From contig NZ_LMVK01000045.1 in the NCBI RefSeq assembly GCF_001541315.1, forward strand, positions 186,001 through 250,000: 64,000 nucleotides of DNA, read 5' to 3'. Source of the stretch: Agrobacterium tumefaciens str. B6 (GTDB lineage: Bacteria; Pseudomonadota; Alphaproteobacteria; Rhizobiales; Rhizobiaceae). Both the position numbers and the translations under genes were made by a program. Below the pieces are notes generated by a model that was not told the DNA's origin, did no database searches, and was given only the letters and a program-made list of their open reading frames with translations. Positions 53,614-62,701 of the stretch are shown here, one piece after another (position 1 is the first letter of the stretch; each line of letters begins with the position of its first letter).

Positions 53614-54495
53614 GTGAGCCAAATCGCCTTCTGGGGTGCCGTGGAGCTGGGACTGGTCTTCGCTTTCGTGGCGATCGGCGTCTACCTCGCTTTCCGCGTG
53701 CTTGATTTTCCTGACCTGACCGTGGACGGTTCTTTTCCGCTTGGCGCCGCTGTGGCTGCCGTGCTGATCATCGCCGGTCTGAATGCCTGGGTCGCGACGG
53801 CGATTGCAATGGTTGCCGGTGCTGCCGCCGGGATCGTGACCGCAACGCTCAACGTCCGTTTCAAGATTCTCAACCTGCTTGCCTCGATCCTGACGATGAT
53901 CGCGCTTTTTTCCGTCAATCTGCGGGTGATGGGAAAGCCGAATGTGGCGCTGCTCAATCAGGACACGATGATCTCACCGTTTTACGGCCTCGGCCTTTCG
54001 GAATATCTGGTGCGGCCGCTCTTTGTCGGCGCGCTGGTGCTGATCGCGGTCATTCTCGTCTGGCGTTTTCTTGAAAGCGATGCCGGCCTTGCCATGCGGG
54101 CCACCGGTGCCAACGCGCGGATGGCGCGGGCGCAGGGTGTGAAGACCGGTAACCAGATCTATCTCGGCATGGCGCTTTCGAATGCGCTGGTCGCCCTCGG
54201 CGGCGCGCTGTTTGCGCAGACCAATGGTTTTGCCGATGTGACCTCCGGTGTCGGCACCATCGTCGTCGGGCTTGCCGCCGTCATCATCGGTGAGACGCTG
54301 TTCGGTGCGCGCGGCATTCTGATTGCCCTTATCGGATGTGTCTTCGGCTCCATCGCCTATCGTCTAGCCATCCAGCTTGCTTTGTCGAGCGATGTGCTGG
54401 GTCTCAAGGCATCCGATCTCAATTTCGTAACGGCGGTATTGGTGGCCATCGCGTTGATCCTGCCCCGACTCCGCCGTGGGGGGGCAACATCGTGA
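53614..54495 (+). CDS. ABC transporter permease (TrpY-like, BPD_transp_2 family)
   Basis: A 293-residue inner-membrane protein with eight or nine spans. Signatures are YLAFRVLDFPDLTVDGSFPL at the N-terminus, NLLASILTMIALFSVNLRVM, and ATGANARMARAQGVKTGNQIY, the coupling loop. It ends with AVLVAIALILPRLRRGG. The family resembles branched-chain amino-acid permeases. GTG 53614 follows AAGGACATTACC. The last bases overlap the ATPase start (GTGA). Confidence 0.88.
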   Translation: MSQIAFWGAVELGLVFAFVAIGVYLAFRVLDFPDLTVDGSFPLGAAVAAVLIIAGLNAWVATAIAMVAGAAAGIVTATLNVRFKILNLLASILTMIALFSVNLRVMGKPNVALLNQDTMISPFYGLGLSEYLVRPLFVGALVLIAVILVWRFLESDAGLAMRATGANARMARAQGVKTGNQIYLGMALSNALVALGGALFAQTNGFADVTSGVGTIVVGLAAVIIGETLFGARGILIALIGCVFGSIAYRLAIQLALSSDVLGLKASDLNFVTAVLVAIALILPRLRRGGATS

Positions 54496-55286
54496 TTTCC
54501 CTTTCCGATATCCAGGTCGTTTTCGGGCGCGGCACGCCGCTGCAAAAACAGGCGCTGTCCAAGATTGAACTTACCATCGAGGATGGTTCCTTCGTCACCG
54601 TCATCGGCTCCAACGGTGCAGGTAAATCAACGCTGCTCGGCGTATTGGCGGGCGATGTCCTGCCGACGGCGGGCAAGGTGATGATCGGCGGCGCCGATGT
54701 TACCCGCAAGTCGACCGCCAGCCGGGCGGGGCGGGTGGCGCGTGTATTTCAGGACCCGCTGGCGGGCAGCTGCGGTGCGCTCACCATCGAGGAAAATCTG
54801 GCGCTCGCGGCATCGCGTGGTGAACGCCGCGGCCTTCTGCCGGCGCTTGGGCGCGGGCGGCGGGATTTCTTCAAGGAGCGTATCGCCTCGCTCAACCTCG
54901 GTCTGGAAAACCGCCTGAAGGACCGCATGGATCTTCTGTCGGGCGGCCAGAGGCAGGCCGTCTCGCTTGTCATGGCGACGCTATCCGGCTCGGACGTGTT
55001 GCTGCTCGATGAACACACGGCCGCACTTGATCCCGGCATGGCGGAATTCGTGATGGAGCTGACCCGCAAGGTGGTGTCGGAGCGCAAGCTGACGACGCTG
55101 ATGGTCACCCATTCCATGCGTCAGGCGCTGGATTATGGCACCCGCACGATCATGCTGCATGCCGGTGAAATCGTGCTCGACGTCTCCGGTGACAGCCGCA
55201 AGGATCTCGAGGTCGAAGACCTGATCGACATGTTCCGCAAGATACGCGGCCAGAAGCTTGATGATGACGAGTTGCTCATCGGTTGA
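54492..55286 (+). CDS. ABC transporter ATP-binding protein (TrpZ-like)
   Basis: A 264-residue ATPase with Walker A GSNGAGKST, signature LSGGQRQAVSLVMATL, Walker B VLLLDEHTAALDPG and switch VTHSMRQAL. The DEHTAALDP form, with His in place of Pro, is typical of ATPases of this binding-protein family. GTG 54492 is chosen (VISLSDIQVVFG): it overlaps the permease stop and is preceded by GGGGGGG. The frame extends back to 54336, inside the permease gene, and is not coding there. A strong terminator follows the stop. Confidence 0.88.
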   Translation: MISLSDIQVVFGRGTPLQKQALSKIELTIEDGSFVTVIGSNGAGKSTLLGVLAGDVLPTAGKVMIGGADVTRKSTASRAGRVARVFQDPLAGSCGALTIEENLALAASRGERRGLLPALGRGRRDFFKERIASLNLGLENRLKDRMDLLSGGQRQAVSLVMATLSGSDVLLLDEHTAALDPGMAEFVMELTRKVVSERKLTTLMVTHSMRQALDYGTRTIMLHAGEIVLDVSGDSRKDLEVEDLIDMFRKIRGQKLDDDELLIG

Positions 55287-55290
55287 TCGC

Positions 55291-55317
55291 AAAAAGGCGC
55301 CTTCCGGCGCCTTTTTT
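55291..55317 (+). terminator. Terminator of the TrpXYZ-like operon
   Basis: AAAAAGGCGCC-TTCC-GGCGCCTTTTTT: an 11-bp stem with 4-nt loop and six T, 4 bp after the ATPase stop. It can also serve the convergent LysE gene. Confidence 0.92.
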
Positions 55318-55325
55318 GTTTGCCC

Positions 55326-55973
55326 TCAGCGCGTTTGCGTGAAGAAAATCTTGACCGCGAAAATCGAGAAGACGCCGGCGATCGTGTAATCCAATCCACG
55401 CAGAACCTTCCGGTTGCGTTGCAGCCAGGCGGAGAGAACATCGGCGGCGACAACGATGCCGATGCCGATCGGCAGTGCGACGATGATCGACCAGATGCCG
55501 AGGAAGATCAGCTTGCCGGTCACATGCGGATCGGAGGCGCTGACGAATTGCGGCAGGAAGGTCATGAAAAAGATGATGACCTTGGGGTTGAGCAGATTGA
55601 CCCAGATGCCGTTCAGCAAGGCCGATTTCAGGGAGGCCTGCGCCCTTTCGCCGGTGCTTTTCACCATCACGAAATCCGAACCCTTGCGGATCGCCTGAAT
55701 GGCGAGCCAGACCAGATAGGCGGCGCCCCCTGTTTTCAGGATCATGAAGGCGGTCGGTGAGGCGACGATGAGGGCGGCGACGCCAAAAGCGACCAGCATC
55801 GTATGCACGGTGATGCCGATGTTTGTTCCCACCAGCGTCATGAAGCCCGCCGCCCGGCCTTCGCGCAGGGAGCGGCTGATCCAGAGCGTCATATCAGGAC
55901 CCGGCGTCACCGCCAGAAGCAGAATGGCGATGGTGAAGGCGATCAGTGTTGGCAGGCTTGGAACGAAATCCAT
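55326..55973 (-). CDS. LysE family translocator
   Basis: A 215-residue exporter with six spans, of the RhtB/LysE family that exports amino acids or their analogues. Signatures are LLAVTPGPDMTLWISRSLREG, where TPGP and the GRAAGF loop are diagnostic, and LLNGIWVNLLNPKVIIFFMT with the NPK motif. The substrate is unknown. ATG 55973 is used (MDFVPSLP), and the longer open frame to 56090 has no support. It ends 9 bp from the terminator of the ABC operon. Confidence 0.87.
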   Translation of the reverse strand: MDFVPSLPTLIAFTIAILLLAVTPGPDMTLWISRSLREGRAAGFMTLVGTNIGITVHTMLVAFGVAALIVASPTAFMILKTGGAAYLVWLAIQAIRKGSDFVMVKSTGERAQASLKSALLNGIWVNLLNPKVIIFFMTFLPQFVSASDPHVTGKLIFLGIWSIIVALPIGIGIVVAADVLSAWLQRNRKVLRGLDYTIAGVFSIFAVKIFFTQTR

Positions 55974-56103
55974 CGCGGCACCCGTAAATTCTGGAGATTG
56001 CCGTTGCTTAACGCGGTTTCGTGCTTCTGCCAATGTTTTTGAGTGGCGATGCGCCTGCGGGAGAGAATAGCCGCCGCACCTTTCAGGCACGGCGGCTGAA
56101 AGT

Positions 56104-56958
56104 TCAGTTTTTCAGAAAGCTGGTGAAGGCGGCGGAATATTCCGTGTGCCAGCGCGACAGCGGCGGGCGGTTCTGGACGATGTCATAGGCCGCCCAGAGA
56201 ATGCGCTTTTCATCCGTCGGGCGGTCCACCTCGCCATCCGGGCAGAGAATGTAGAAATCGCCCCTGCCAATGCTTTCGACCATGAAATCGACGGTCTGTT
56301 CACCGGTCCATGCGCCTTCAGGCTTTTCCGTCCTGCCATGGGCGGTGAGGCCGGTGAAGACGAAACCGGGGATCAGAAGATGGGCGGAAACCGCGCCGTT
56401 CGGAACATTGCGCAATTCGTGCTGAAGCGCCTCCGTGAAGGTTTTGACGCCGGACTTCGAGACATTATAGGCGGGATCACCGGGAGGCGTGGTGATGCCC
56501 TGTTTCGAGCCGGTATTGATGATGAGCGCCGGCTCGCCGTGGGCGATCATGCCCTGGCCGAAAACGCGGCTACCGTTCACGACGCCCATCAGATTGACGC
56601 CGATAATTTTTTCCCAGTTGGACTGCGGTCCGAAGATGGCGCTGCCCGGCTGGATTCCGGCATTGTTCATGAGGACGTGGACACGCCCGAAACGCTGGAT
56701 AACGGCGCGTTCGAGCGCCTCCAGCTCATCGAGTTTCGATACGTCGGTCGGGATGGCGACGATCTGCGCTTCACCGTCCTTGGCGACGGTCAGAATATCC
56801 GCATGGGCTGCGGCGAGCTTTTCGCCATCGAGATCGACGAGCACGACGCTCATGCCAAAGGTGGCGAATTTGCGGGCGGCGGCAAGTCCGATGCCGGATG
56901 CCGCACCTGTTATGACAGCGACATTATCTTCCTTGAATGCGGGGTGGATGGTCGTCAT
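56104..56958 (-). CDS. Short-chain dehydrogenase/reductase
   Basis: A 284-residue Rossmann-fold oxidoreductase. The cofactor motif is TGAASGIG (17-24); the acidic VLVDLDG after the second strand suggests NAD(H) preference. NNAG is in VLMNNAGIQPG, and the catalytic residues are Ser in NTGSKQG and Tyr-x-x-x-Lys in AYNVSK. The substrate is unknown. The C-terminal extension (FYILCPDGEVDRPTDEKRIL) is longer than in minimal SDRs. AAGGAG lies 6 bp before ATG 56958. No operon partner is evident. Confidence 0.87.
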   Translation of the reverse strand: MTTIHPAFKEDNVAVITGAASGIGLAAARKFATFGMSVVLVDLDGEKLAAAHADILTVAKDGEAQIVAIPTDVSKLDELEALERAVIQRFGRVHVLMNNAGIQPGSAIFGPQSNWEKIIGVNLMGVVNGSRVFGQGMIAHGEPALIINTGSKQGITTPPGDPAYNVSKSGVKTFTEALQHELRNVPNGAVSAHLLIPGFVFTGLTAHGRTEKPEGAWTGEQTVDFMVESIGRGDFYILCPDGEVDRPTDEKRILWAAYDIVQNRPPLSRWHTEYSAAFTSFLKN

Positions 56959-57273
56959 AGGTTTCTCCTTCGCGTCGTTTCTGCTGTTTCCAGCGGTTTG
57001 CAACGTTGCCTGAACCTGAGTGGCTTCATTCACGGTCTTCAAGTCGATCGCGCCGCTTTATGATAAAGCGCGAATTTTCTAAATGCATGTGACAATTGCT
57101 TCGTTCCCGTCGGCGCGGCCGGTCATCGCCCATCGTCATACGCGCCCATCAATTGTTTTGTCGCTTATCTCACGGAAAAGCGCTTCACACATTTCGGGTT
57201 GCACTGTAAAAGTGCCGAAATCCCGAGGAAATGGCGGTGTCCTGATGCCGTCATCATGCAGATGGACATCACT

Positions 57274-58497
57274 ATGGCACTCCCGAAAGACGTTAAGAAA
57301 GTCGTTCTCGCCTATTCCGGCGGTCTCGACACCTCGATCATCCTGAAATGGCTTCAGACGGAACTCGGCGCTGAAGTCGTGACCTTCACTGCCGATCTCG
57401 GTCAGGGCGAAGAGCTTGAGCCGGCGCGCAAGAAGGCCGAGATGCTGGGCATCAAGGAAATCTTCGTTGAGGACGTCCGCGAAGAGTTCGTGCGTGATTT
57501 CGTGTTCCCGATGTTCCGCGCCAACGCCGTCTACGAAGGCGTCTATCTGCTCGGCACTTCGATTGCCCGTCCGCTGATTTCCAAGCATCTGATTGAAATC
57601 GCCAAGAAGACCGGCGCCGACGCCATTGCCCATGGCGCCACCGGCAAGGGCAACGATCAGGTTCGTTTCGAGCTTTCGGCCTATGCGCTGAACCCTGACA
57701 TCAAGATCATCGCGCCCTGGCGTGACTGGACGTTCAAGAGCCGTACCGACCTCCTGAACTTCGCCGAACAGCACCAGATCCCGGTCGCCAAGGACAAGAA
57801 GGGCGAAGCACCTTTCTCCGTCGACGCCAACCTCCTGCATTCCTCTTCCGAGGGCAAGGTTCTGGAAGACCCGGCACAGGAAGCGCCTGAGTACGTGCAT
57901 ATGCGCACCATTTCTCCGGAAGCCGCTCCTGACAAGGCAACCGTCATCAAGATCGGTTTCCGCAAGGGCGATGCCTGCTCCATCAACGGTGTTGAAATGT
58001 CGCCCGCGACGCTTCTCGCCACGCTCAACAATTATGGCCGTGAAAACGGCATCGGTCGTCTCGATCTGGTCGAGAACCGCTTTGTCGGCATGAAGTCGCG
58101 CGGCGTTTACGAGACACCCGGCGGCACCATCCTGCTGGCTGCACATCGCGCCATCGAATCCATCACGCTCGACCGGGGCGCGGCCCACCTCAAGGACGAG
58201 CTGATGCCGCGTTATGCCGAGCTCATCTATTACGGCTTCTGGTTCTCGCCCGAGCGTGAAATGCTGCAGGCACTGATCGACAAGAGCCAGGAACATGTCG
58301 AAGGTGAAGTGACGCTGAAGCTCTACAAGGGCAATGTCATGGTAACCGGCCGCGAGAGCGCCAAGTCGCTTTATTCCGACGCGCTGGTGACCTTCGAGGA
58401 CGACCACGGCGCTTACGATCAGAAGGATGCAGCGGGCTTCATCAAGCTCAATGCGCTGCGCCTGCGCACACTGGCCAAGCGTAACCTCAGCAAATAA
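57274..58497 (+). CDS. argG: Argininosuccinate synthase
   Basis: A 407-residue enzyme of arginine synthesis that joins citrulline and aspartate with ATP. It has the P-loop [14 protein letters not shown], then [34 protein letters not shown] and IAPWRDW. ATG 57274 (MALPKDVKK) is the usual start; two ATGs 12 and 18 bp upstream are alternatives. It is monocistronic with its own strong terminator. It is the last strongly conserved biosynthetic gene before the efflux pair. Confidence 0.96.
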   Translation: MALPKDVKKVVLAYSGGLDTSIILKWLQTELGAEVVTFTADLGQGEELEPARKKAEMLGIKEIFVEDVREEFVRDFVFPMFRANAVYEGVYLLGTSIARPLISKHLIEIAKKTGADAIAHGATGKGNDQVRFELSAYALNPDIKIIAPWRDWTFKSRTDLLNFAEQHQIPVAKDKKGEAPFSVDANLLHSSSEGKVLEDPAQEAPEYVHMRTISPEAAPDKATVIKIGFRKGDACSINGVEMSPATLLATLNNYGRENGIGRLDLVENRFVGMKSRGVYETPGGTILLAAHRAIESITLDRGAAHLKDELMPRYAELIYYGFWFSPEREMLQALIDKSQEHVEGEVTLKLYKGNVMVTGRESAKSLYSDALVTFEDDHGAYDQKDAAGFIKLNALRLRTLAKRNLSK

Positions 58498-58520
58498 TTC
58501 TGCTGGAATGGAAATAATGA

Positions 58521-58553
58521 AACCCGCGGGCGGTGACGCCGGCGGGTTTTTTT
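58521..58553 (+). terminator. argG terminator
   Basis: AACCCGC (58521-58527) pairs with GCGGGTT (58542-58548), with an inner GGCG-GTGA-CGCC hairpin, followed by TTTTT. Its end overlaps the stop codon of the convergent MFS gene by two bases. Confidence 0.9.
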
Positions 58554-59748
58554 ATGTCTCTCTTCTGGAAACGATGCGGAAGCCGATATAGCTGGCAACG
58601 GCCGTGAACTCCATCACCGGAATGATGATGCCGAAGCCGGTGAGTGGTGAACCGATAAGCGAGGCTGCAGTACCGCCCGCAAAACCAGATCCCATCTGAA
58701 TGAAGCCCATCATTGCCGATGCCGAGCCGGCAATATGCGGAAAAGGGGCAAGGGCTGCCGTTACCATTGAAGGCGTCAGCAAAGCGATGCCGACCGTCGC
58801 GACCGCCACGGGTCCCATGATCGAGAGAAAGGATGGCGGTATCAGGAACACTGACAGCAGAATGAGAAGGCCGCCTGTCGCCGAAAAACAGAGGCCGAGG
58901 ACGACCGAACGACGGTCACCCAGCCGCGGTGCGATGTAACGCAGGGCAATGGAGCCGAAGAAATAAGCACCAGTCTGCATCAGCATGCCAACACCGAAAG
59001 CGGTGGGTGTCATGCCGACCTCGTTGATGAGGATGAAGGTCAGCATGGTGGCCTGCGCATAAAGCGCGCCGATGGACCCGCCAAGCACCAGTGCGGCCAG
59101 AAGAAAACGCGGCGCGCTCAGCAAGGTCTGATAGGCCGACAAAAGGCGACGTGGGCGGATCAGGCTCTTGTCCGGGATCGTCGTCTCGCGCAGAAAAACC
59201 ACGACGGAGAAGATGGCCAGAGCCCCGAGGCCGGCCATGAGGAAAAATCCCGATTGCCAGCCAAAAGCCGCAAGTGAAAGCCCGCCGATTGTCGGGCCCA
59301 TGGCGGGGCCAACAGCCAGCATGATACCGATGAGGTTCATGATGCTGGAAGCATCGGCGCCGGTGAACTGGTCGCGCACCACGGCGCGCGCCACTGTCAT
59401 CCCGACGGAGGCCCCGATGCCCTGGATAAGCCGGGCAAAGAGCAGCACTTCGATTGTCGGTGCGAAAATGGCAAGCAATCCGCCGCCCAGAAAGATGGAC
59501 AGGAAAACGAGGCTTGCCTTGCGCCGCCCGAAGGCGTCGGAGGCTGGGCCGGCGAGCAGTTGCGCGATCGCGAAACCCGCAAAATAAAGCGAGAGGCTGA
59601 GTTTTATGGCGGACTCTGTCGTGGCGAAAACCCGCGTCAGCTCCGGCATGGCCGGTGTATAGATGGCCATGGAAATTGGCGCCAGCGCCGTCAGCAGCGC
59701 ACCGAGCATGGCCGTGCGCTTTCTGGACATGATCGTTTCTGGTGACAT
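58552..59748 (-). CDS. Bcr/CflA-type multidrug efflux MFS transporter
   Basis: A 398-residue 12-span drug/H+ antiporter. LLTALAPISMAIYTPAMPELTRVF at the N-terminus, GPASDAFGRRKASLVFLSIF (motif A), LIQGIGASVGMTVARAVVRD (motif C-like) and GPMGPTIGG-like AVGPAMGPTIGG are all typical of Bcr/CflA. The substrate is unknown. ATG 59748 lies 5 bp after the marR-type gene, so coupling is likely; ATG 59730 is an alternative start. Regulation by the adjacent MarR protein is the natural inference. Confidence 0.87.
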   Translation of the reverse strand: MSPETIMSRKRTAMLGALLTALAPISMAIYTPAMPELTRVFATTESAIKLSLSLYFAGFAIAQLLAGPASDAFGRRKASLVFLSIFLGGGLLAIFAPTIEVLLFARLIQGIGASVGMTVARAVVRDQFTGADASSIMNLIGIMLAVGPAMGPTIGGLSLAAFGWQSGFFLMAGLGALAIFSVVVFLRETTIPDKSLIRPRRLLSAYQTLLSAPRFLLAALVLGGSIGALYAQATMLTFILINEVGMTPTAFGVGMLMQTGAYFFGSIALRYIAPRLGDRRSVVLGLCFSATGGLLILLSVFLIPPSFLSIMGPVAVATVGIALLTPSMVTAALAPFPHIAGSASAMMGFIQMGSGFAGGTAASLIGSPLTGFGIIIPVMEFTAVASYIGFRIVSRRET

Positions 59749-59753
59749 TGCGG

Positions 59754-60212
59754 TCAGCAGCTCGGGCCGGGCTGTTCCGGTTGGAGATTGTTGCGAAGCG
59801 TCTGCAGGAAGCTGCGGAAAAGCGCGACCTCTTCCTCGTTCAGGCCCTGCGTGGCGTGACGGACGAGTTCATCGATTTCCTGTCGCACGGCTTCCAGCAT
59901 CTCGGTGGAGTTCTTCGTCAGTACGATGCGCTTGGAACGCCTGTCCTGCGGGTCCTGCTGGCGCTCAATGAGATCGAGGGACTGCAGCTTGTCGAGATAG
60001 GCGCAGATCGTCATCGGCTCGATGCCTAGCCGGGCGGCGATATCCGACTGCTTGCTGCCATCAACGACGGCAACCGTCAGCAATGCGCGGGCTTCGCCGG
60101 GGGTAAGACCCAGTCCAGCTTCAGAAATTCGGCGCTCAAACGCACTGTTCAGCAGGCGTGCGCTGCTGTTCAGCAAGAATGCCAATGAATCTTTTTCGCG
60201 TTTCGTGCCCAT
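59754..60212 (-). CDS. MarR-family transcriptional regulator
   Basis: A 152-residue winged-helix repressor. The DNA-binding part is SKQSDIAARLGIEPMTICAYLDKLQSLDLIERQ, whose recognition helix is PMTICAYLDKL, with the wing in QDPQDRRSKRIVLT. Helices at both ends dimerise. It precedes the efflux gene by 5 bp, and a dyad GTAAG-TCAGC-CTTAC lies 14 bp before its own start, so autorepression of the pair and relief by a drug or phenolic ligand are likely. The only Cys is the C-terminal residue (GPSC), so a classical redox switch is not obvious. Confidence 0.9.
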   Translation of the reverse strand: MGTKREKDSLAFLLNSSARLLNSAFERRISEAGLGLTPGEARALLTVAVVDGSKQSDIAARLGIEPMTICAYLDKLQSLDLIERQQDPQDRRSKRIVLTKNSTEMLEAVRQEIDELVRHATQGLNEEEVALFRSFLQTLRNNLQPEQPGPSC

Positions 60213-60225
60213 GTCTCGCCTTTTC

Positions 60226-60240
60226 GTAAGTCAGCCTTAC
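60226..60240. promoter_or_regulatory. Probable MarR-type operator
   Basis: GTAAG-TCAGC-CTTAC is a perfect 5-bp inverted repeat with a 5-bp centre, between the regulator and the divergent peptidase gene, 14 bp ahead of the regulator start. Size and position fit a MarR dimer site. Confidence 0.55.
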
Positions 60241-60478
60241 TAAATTCCGGGCGATAATCAATGGTACACAAATCATATTGTCGAAAATCGAGTAAAGTAT
60301 GCGTCAGTTCGGTTGTCGGACGGCCCGCAATATAGTCGCCGATTGTTACGCTGAAGCAAAAAAGATCGGACTTCCCCGTTTTTTTCACGCGGCCTGTCAT
60401 CTCCGCCGGGCATATTGAATTGGCGGTGGAGGCGTGCCCATATGGGCTTAAACCGGAATTGTACACAAGGAAGACGAA

Positions 60479-62539
60479 ATGCCATCCAAGACGACGCTTT
60501 ATCCCGCCCTCGTGACCTGGGACGGTCACAACGGTTTGCCCAAATTTGATGCGGTCAAGGATGAGGATTTCGCTCCGGCTTTCGAGGCAGCGCTTCTCTC
60601 CCATGAACAGGAAATCGATGCAATTGCCGGCAATTCGCAGGCGCCGAGTTTCGAAAACACCGTAACCGCGCTTGAAATCGCCGGCGATGAGCTTTCGCGC
60701 ATTTCGGCGCTGTTCTGGAACAGGGCAGGCGCCAATACCAATGGCGTGATCCAGGCGCTGGAGCGGGAGATTGCGCCGAAAATGTCGCGGCACTATTCGA
60801 AGATCGGCATGAACGAAGCGCTGTTCAAGCGCATCGACACATTGTGGGAAAAGCGCGAGACGCTGGGGCTGACGGGCGAGGAAAGCCGTGTTCTCGAGCG
60901 GCACTGGAAGGGTTTCGTACGTTCCGGCGCGAAGTTGCCGAAAGACCGGCAGGAACGGCTGGCGGCGATCAATGAGGAGCTTGCCGGTCTCGGTGCAAAG
61001 TTCGGGCAGAATGTGCTGGCGGATGAAAAGAACTGGAAGCTCCTGCTTTCCACCGAAGAGGAACTTGCCGGCATTCCCGGCTTTCTGCGCGACGCCATGG
61101 CGGGTGCGGCCCGTGAGCATGGCGAGGACGGCAAATTTGCCGTTACCCTTTCCCGTTCCATCATCGAGCCTTTCCTCACCTTTTCCGAACGTCGTGATCT
61201 GCGCGAGCAGGCCTTCAAGGCATGGGTGGCGCGCGGCGAAAACGGTGGCGAGACCGACAATCGAGAGACCGTTCACCGCACGCTCGAACTGCGCGAGGAG
61301 AAGGCCAAGCTTCTCGGTTACGCGAATTTTGCCGCTTACAAGCTTGATGACACGATGGCGAAGACGCCGGATGCCGTGAACGGCCTTCTGGGTCAGGTCT
61401 GGGAAAAGGCCGTGCGCCGCGCGGGCGAGGAAGAGGCCGAACTTGCCGCCATCATCGCCGAGGAGGGCCGGAATCACGAGGTGCTGCCCTGGGACTGGCG
61501 GCACTATGCCGAAAAGTTGCGCGCGCGGAAATTCAGCTTCTCCGAGACGGAATTGAAGCCCTATCTGCAGCTCGAAAAGATCATTGAGGCCTGCTTCGAT
61601 GTCGCCGCGCGGCTGTTTGGAATTCGTGCCGTTGAAGTGAAGGGCGTTGCCGCCTATCATCCGGATGTGCGGGTTTTCGAGATTCGCGACGACAGGGGCG
61701 ATCTGAAGGCCATGTTCCTCGGTGATTATTTCGCTCGCCCCTCCAAGCGATCCGGCGCATGGATGAGTTCGTTCCAGTCGCAGCACAAGCTGCCGCTGAA
61801 GAGCGGAACGGTCGGCGAAATTCCGATCATCTACAATGTCTGCAATTTCGCGAAACCGGCTGAGGGTAAGCCCGCGCTGCTTTCGCTTGATGATGCGCGC
61901 ACGCTGTTCCATGAATTTGGCCATGCGCTGCATGGCATGTTGTCCGATGTGACCTACCCTTCCGTTTCCGGGACGGGCGTCTCGCGCGATTTTGTCGAAT
62001 TGCCGTCGCAGCTTTACGAACATTGGCTGACGGTGCCGGAAATTCTGGAAAAATACGCGCTCCACTACGAGACCGGCGCGCCGATGCCGAAAGCGTTGCT
62101 GGACAAGGTTCTTGCCGCTCAGACTTTCAATGCCGGTTTCAGCACGGTGGAGTTCACCTCTTCGGCTATCGTCGACATGGCGTTCCACACCCGCGACAGC
62201 GTGAGCGATCCCATGGTCGTCCAAGGCGAGGTGCTCTCCGCCCTCAACATGCCGAAGTCCATCGTCATGCGGCATGCGACGCCGCATTTCCAGCACGTCT
62301 TCTCGGGCGATGGCTATTCCGCCGGCTATTATTCCTACATGTGGTCGGAAGTGCTGGATGCCGATGCGTTTTCGGCCTTCGAGGAAACCGGCAATCCCTT
62401 CGATGGCGAGATGGCGCGCAGGCTGAAGGACAATATCTATTCTGTCGGCGGTTCCATCGATCCGGAGGAGGCCTATCTCGCATTTCGCGGCAAGATGCCG
62501 AGCCCGGACGCCATGCTGTTGAAGCGCGGCCTCGTATAA
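60479..62539 (+). CDS. M3-family oligopeptidase (oligopeptidase A / Dcp type)
   Basis: A 686-residue cytosolic zinc peptidase that degrades short peptides. The zinc site is HEFGH (478-482) in LFHEFGHALHGML, and the third ligand Glu follows in DFVELPSQ. GDYFARPSKRSGAWMSSF and GYSAGYYSYMWSEVLDADAF are M3A signatures. The length and sequence fit PrlC (OpdA) or Dcp; the two cannot be separated with confidence here. AAGGAAGACGAA precedes ATG 60479. The upstream 266 bp include a 12-bp palindrome GCCCATATGGGC (60436-60447) of doubtful meaning. Confidence 0.9.
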   Translation: MPSKTTLYPALVTWDGHNGLPKFDAVKDEDFAPAFEAALLSHEQEIDAIAGNSQAPSFENTVTALEIAGDELSRISALFWNRAGANTNGVIQALEREIAPKMSRHYSKIGMNEALFKRIDTLWEKRETLGLTGEESRVLERHWKGFVRSGAKLPKDRQERLAAINEELAGLGAKFGQNVLADEKNWKLLLSTEEELAGIPGFLRDAMAGAAREHGEDGKFAVTLSRSIIEPFLTFSERRDLREQAFKAWVARGENGGETDNRETVHRTLELREEKAKLLGYANFAAYKLDDTMAKTPDAVNGLLGQVWEKAVRRAGEEEAELAAIIAEEGRNHEVLPWDWRHYAEKLRARKFSFSETELKPYLQLEKIIEACFDVAARLFGIRAVEVKGVAAYHPDVRVFEIRDDRGDLKAMFLGDYFARPSKRSGAWMSSFQSQHKLPLKSGTVGEIPIIYNVCNFAKPAEGKPALLSLDDARTLFHEFGHALHGMLSDVTYPSVSGTGVSRDFVELPSQLYEHWLTVPEILEKYALHYETGAPMPKALLDKVLAAQTFNAGFSTVEFTSSAIVDMAFHTRDSVSDPMVVQGEVLSALNMPKSIVMRHATPHFQHVFSGDGYSAGYYSYMWSEVLDADAFSAFEETGNPFDGEMARRLKDNIYSVGGSIDPEEAYLAFRGKMPSPDAMLLKRGLV

Positions 62540-62588
62540 GAGCACGTTATAAAAGACTGTCATATTTCTGAGCTAGAACCGGAGCGCA

Positions 62589-62614
62589 GGGGGCTTATGA
62601 CAAGGCCCCCCTTT
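62589..62614 (+). terminator. Possible terminator of the M3 peptidase gene
   Basis: GGGGGC (62589-62594) pairs with GCCCCC (62605-62610), with a 10-nt loop and CTTT following. It lies 50 bp after the stop. Confidence 0.6.
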
Positions 62615-62701
62615 CGCATTTGCAAAAAAAAGGTTATGAGCGCGCCAGACTAAATTGGCGCATCTCACGATAGTGGCGCCCAACCTCAGAGATTTTGAAC
62701 A

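Noticed and set aside
60436..60447. 12-bp palindrome GCCCATATGGGC upstream of the M3 peptidase gene
   Set aside because: A single copy without a second site or clear promoter relation. It may be chance; kept only as a remark.
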